Assembly (NCBI RefSeq): GCF_014905175.1
Contig: NC_057789.1
Span: forward strand, 15,428,876 to 15,492,875
Direction: 5' to 3'
From: Aphidius gifuensis
Lineage: Eukaryota > Arthropoda > Insecta > Hymenoptera > Braconidae
Length of the DNA stretch: 64,000 nt
The position numbers and the translations under genes are program-made. Positions 63,436-64,000 of the stretch are shown here, one piece after another. Positions within the stretch are counted from its first letter, which is position 1. Each line of letters starts with the position of its first letter. The notes below the pieces were generated by a model. That model was not told where the DNA came from, searched no databases, and worked only from the letters and a program-made list of their open reading frames with translations.

Positions 63436-63572
63436 GGTAGAAAACAAAAAAGACAATACAATTTTATTTTTATTTTCTTTGACGTGGTCTGAAGTTGAGA
63501 CTCTTGAGGAATTGAATGTTTTGACGTGTTAACCTTTTGAGCGTCTGATGATGACTGATAGGTTTTTGACAT
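63420..63572 (-). CDS. small ORF overlapping capsid start, Polinton 4
   Basis: 50 residues from MSKTYQSSS to the stop 14 bases inside the capsid frame. Ser/Thr-rich first half, then SKKIKIKLYCLFCFLPW. Counterpart of 21564-21722: same position, size, basic stretch and CLxCF motif. Predicted +1 again falls 16 bases after its ATG. Confidence 0.5.
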   Translation of the reverse strand: MSKTYQSSSDAQKVNTSKHSIPQESQLQTTSKKIKIKLYCLFCFLPWKKF

Positions 63573-63587
63573 GTTTATTTCTTTATA
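63556..63587 (-). promoter_or_regulatory. Polinton 4 capsid core promoter
   Basis: Minus strand TATAAAG at 63587-63581 and TCAGTC with +1 at 63556 (31 bp). Confidence 0.68.
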
Positions 63588-63631
63588 CATATAGCTACTT
63601 CCGATTGTTCTCTTTTGAAAGACGATACCCA

Positions 63632-64000
63632 TTATTTTATACTTTTCACATGTAAGCTTATTGTTATGACTTCTCCTCGAAAATTTACTAAATCTCCGTC
63701 TTGATCTACAATTTTTAATTGGAGATGATATATTGCTCGGACGGTGACTGGGAGATAAATTATATGTGAAGGTCCTTCAATGATCTTATATCCAGGCGGA
63801 ACACCAGGAAAAAATTCATGAATAGTGTGAACTTGTTGATTATTCAAATATGCACCTGTTGTTATATTACATTCAACACGTAGAGCATTAACTTTTAATA
63901 TTGTCACTGGTAAATCGGATTTATGAGTTACATTAGGTTCTAAGATTTGAGGTGAACATCCTAATAATCTTCCAATAGAATCTTCAGGAATAAAATTTAT
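63632..64000 (-). CDS. Polinton 4 minor capsid protein, N-terminus outside window
   Basis: Frame open from the window edge to the stop at 63632. It contains GRLLGCSPQIL, NALRVECNITTGAY, PPGYKIIEGP, YHLQLKIVDQDG and FRGEVITISLHVKS. Penton-like family. It reads through the site where Polinton 2 is frameshifted. Confidence 0.85.
   Translation of the reverse strand: MNFIPEDSIGRLLGCSPQILEPNVTHKSDLPVTILKVNALRVECNITTGAYLNNQQVHTIHEFFPGVPPGYKIIEGPSHIIYLPVTVRAIYHLQLKIVDQDGDLVNFRGEVITISLHVKSIK

Larger units (their letters stand above)
62743..64000. mobile_element. Polinton 4 (Maverick), deleted, runs off window
   Basis: Order DxQGF (+), capsid (-), small ORF (-), minor capsid (-) is the Polinton 2 order and proteins are clearly of that lineage. 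An internal deletion fuses the 5' end of the DxQGF gene to the middle of the capsid gene. Confidence 0.85.

Overview
The window is AT-rich eukaryotic nuclear DNA, almost certainly from an insect. It carries an intron-containing spatzle-type Toll-ligand gene, a mariner and a Copia element, an intron-containing tRNA-Tyr and several Maverick/Polinton elements. Polinton density, base composition and the kinds of relics suggest a hymenopteran, perhaps a braconid parasitoid; that identity is inference. About half the window is noncoding repeat.

Layout. 1-1.1 kb: a mariner transposase with a complete D,D34D triad, cut by the window edge. 1.8-5.9 kb: a Copia retrotransposon (minus strand) with near-identical LTRs but an in-frame deletion of the reverse-transcriptase core, inserted in one arm of a palindromic MITE. 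6.2-9.0 kb: a 63-bp coding-like tandem repeat, then a degenerate array of about 180 bp per unit with tRNA B-box-like motifs. 11.8-16.5 kb: Polinton 1, a decayed relic (polB, integrase, unknown gene, ATPase, PLA2). 17.3-18.2 kb: tandem repeats and a cluster of tRNA-like genes. 18.4-30.4 kb: Polinton 2, the best preserved: exonuclease-like DxQGF protein, small acidic-tailed protein, major capsid, minor capsid (frameshifted), adenovirus-type protease, PLA2 protein, packaging ATPase, unknown protein, integrase and a broken DNA polymerase B. 30.5-37.3 kb: 150-bp tandem repeats, copies of an interspersed family (called Z here) and a foldback element. 38.3-47.9 kb: Polinton 3, another lineage with all genes on the minus strand and overlapping, decayed, carrying a BIR-BIR-RING inhibitor-of-apoptosis gene. 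50.5-53.3 kb: a Z copy, a hAT derivative with a nested MITE, and two intact plus-strand Polinton-like ORFs. 55.5-57.3 kb: the spatzle-like host gene. 58.3-59.1 kb: 200-bp tandem repeats. 62.3-64 kb: Polinton 4, a deleted relative of Polinton 2 continuing past the window, with heat-shock and CRE elements upstream of its first gene.

How the genes work together. Polinton 2 encodes a nearly full virion and integration kit: capsid shell, maturation protease, a membrane-active phospholipase, packaging ATPase and integrase. Replication is disabled because polB has a frameshift and has lost motif A. Most Polinton 2 genes have their own host-type core promoter, a TATA box 30-33 bp upstream of a TCAGT or TCACT initiator; PLA2 and protease appear coupled through a TGATG overlap. 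The same layout recurs in Polinton 4 and at one gene of Polinton 3.

Most notable: the repeated CRE plus heat-shock-element modules upstream of Polinton 4, the IAP gene in Polinton 3, the uniform promoter grammar with a small conserved ORF overlapping the capsid start, and the contrast between intact virion genes and a dead polymerase in Polinton 2.
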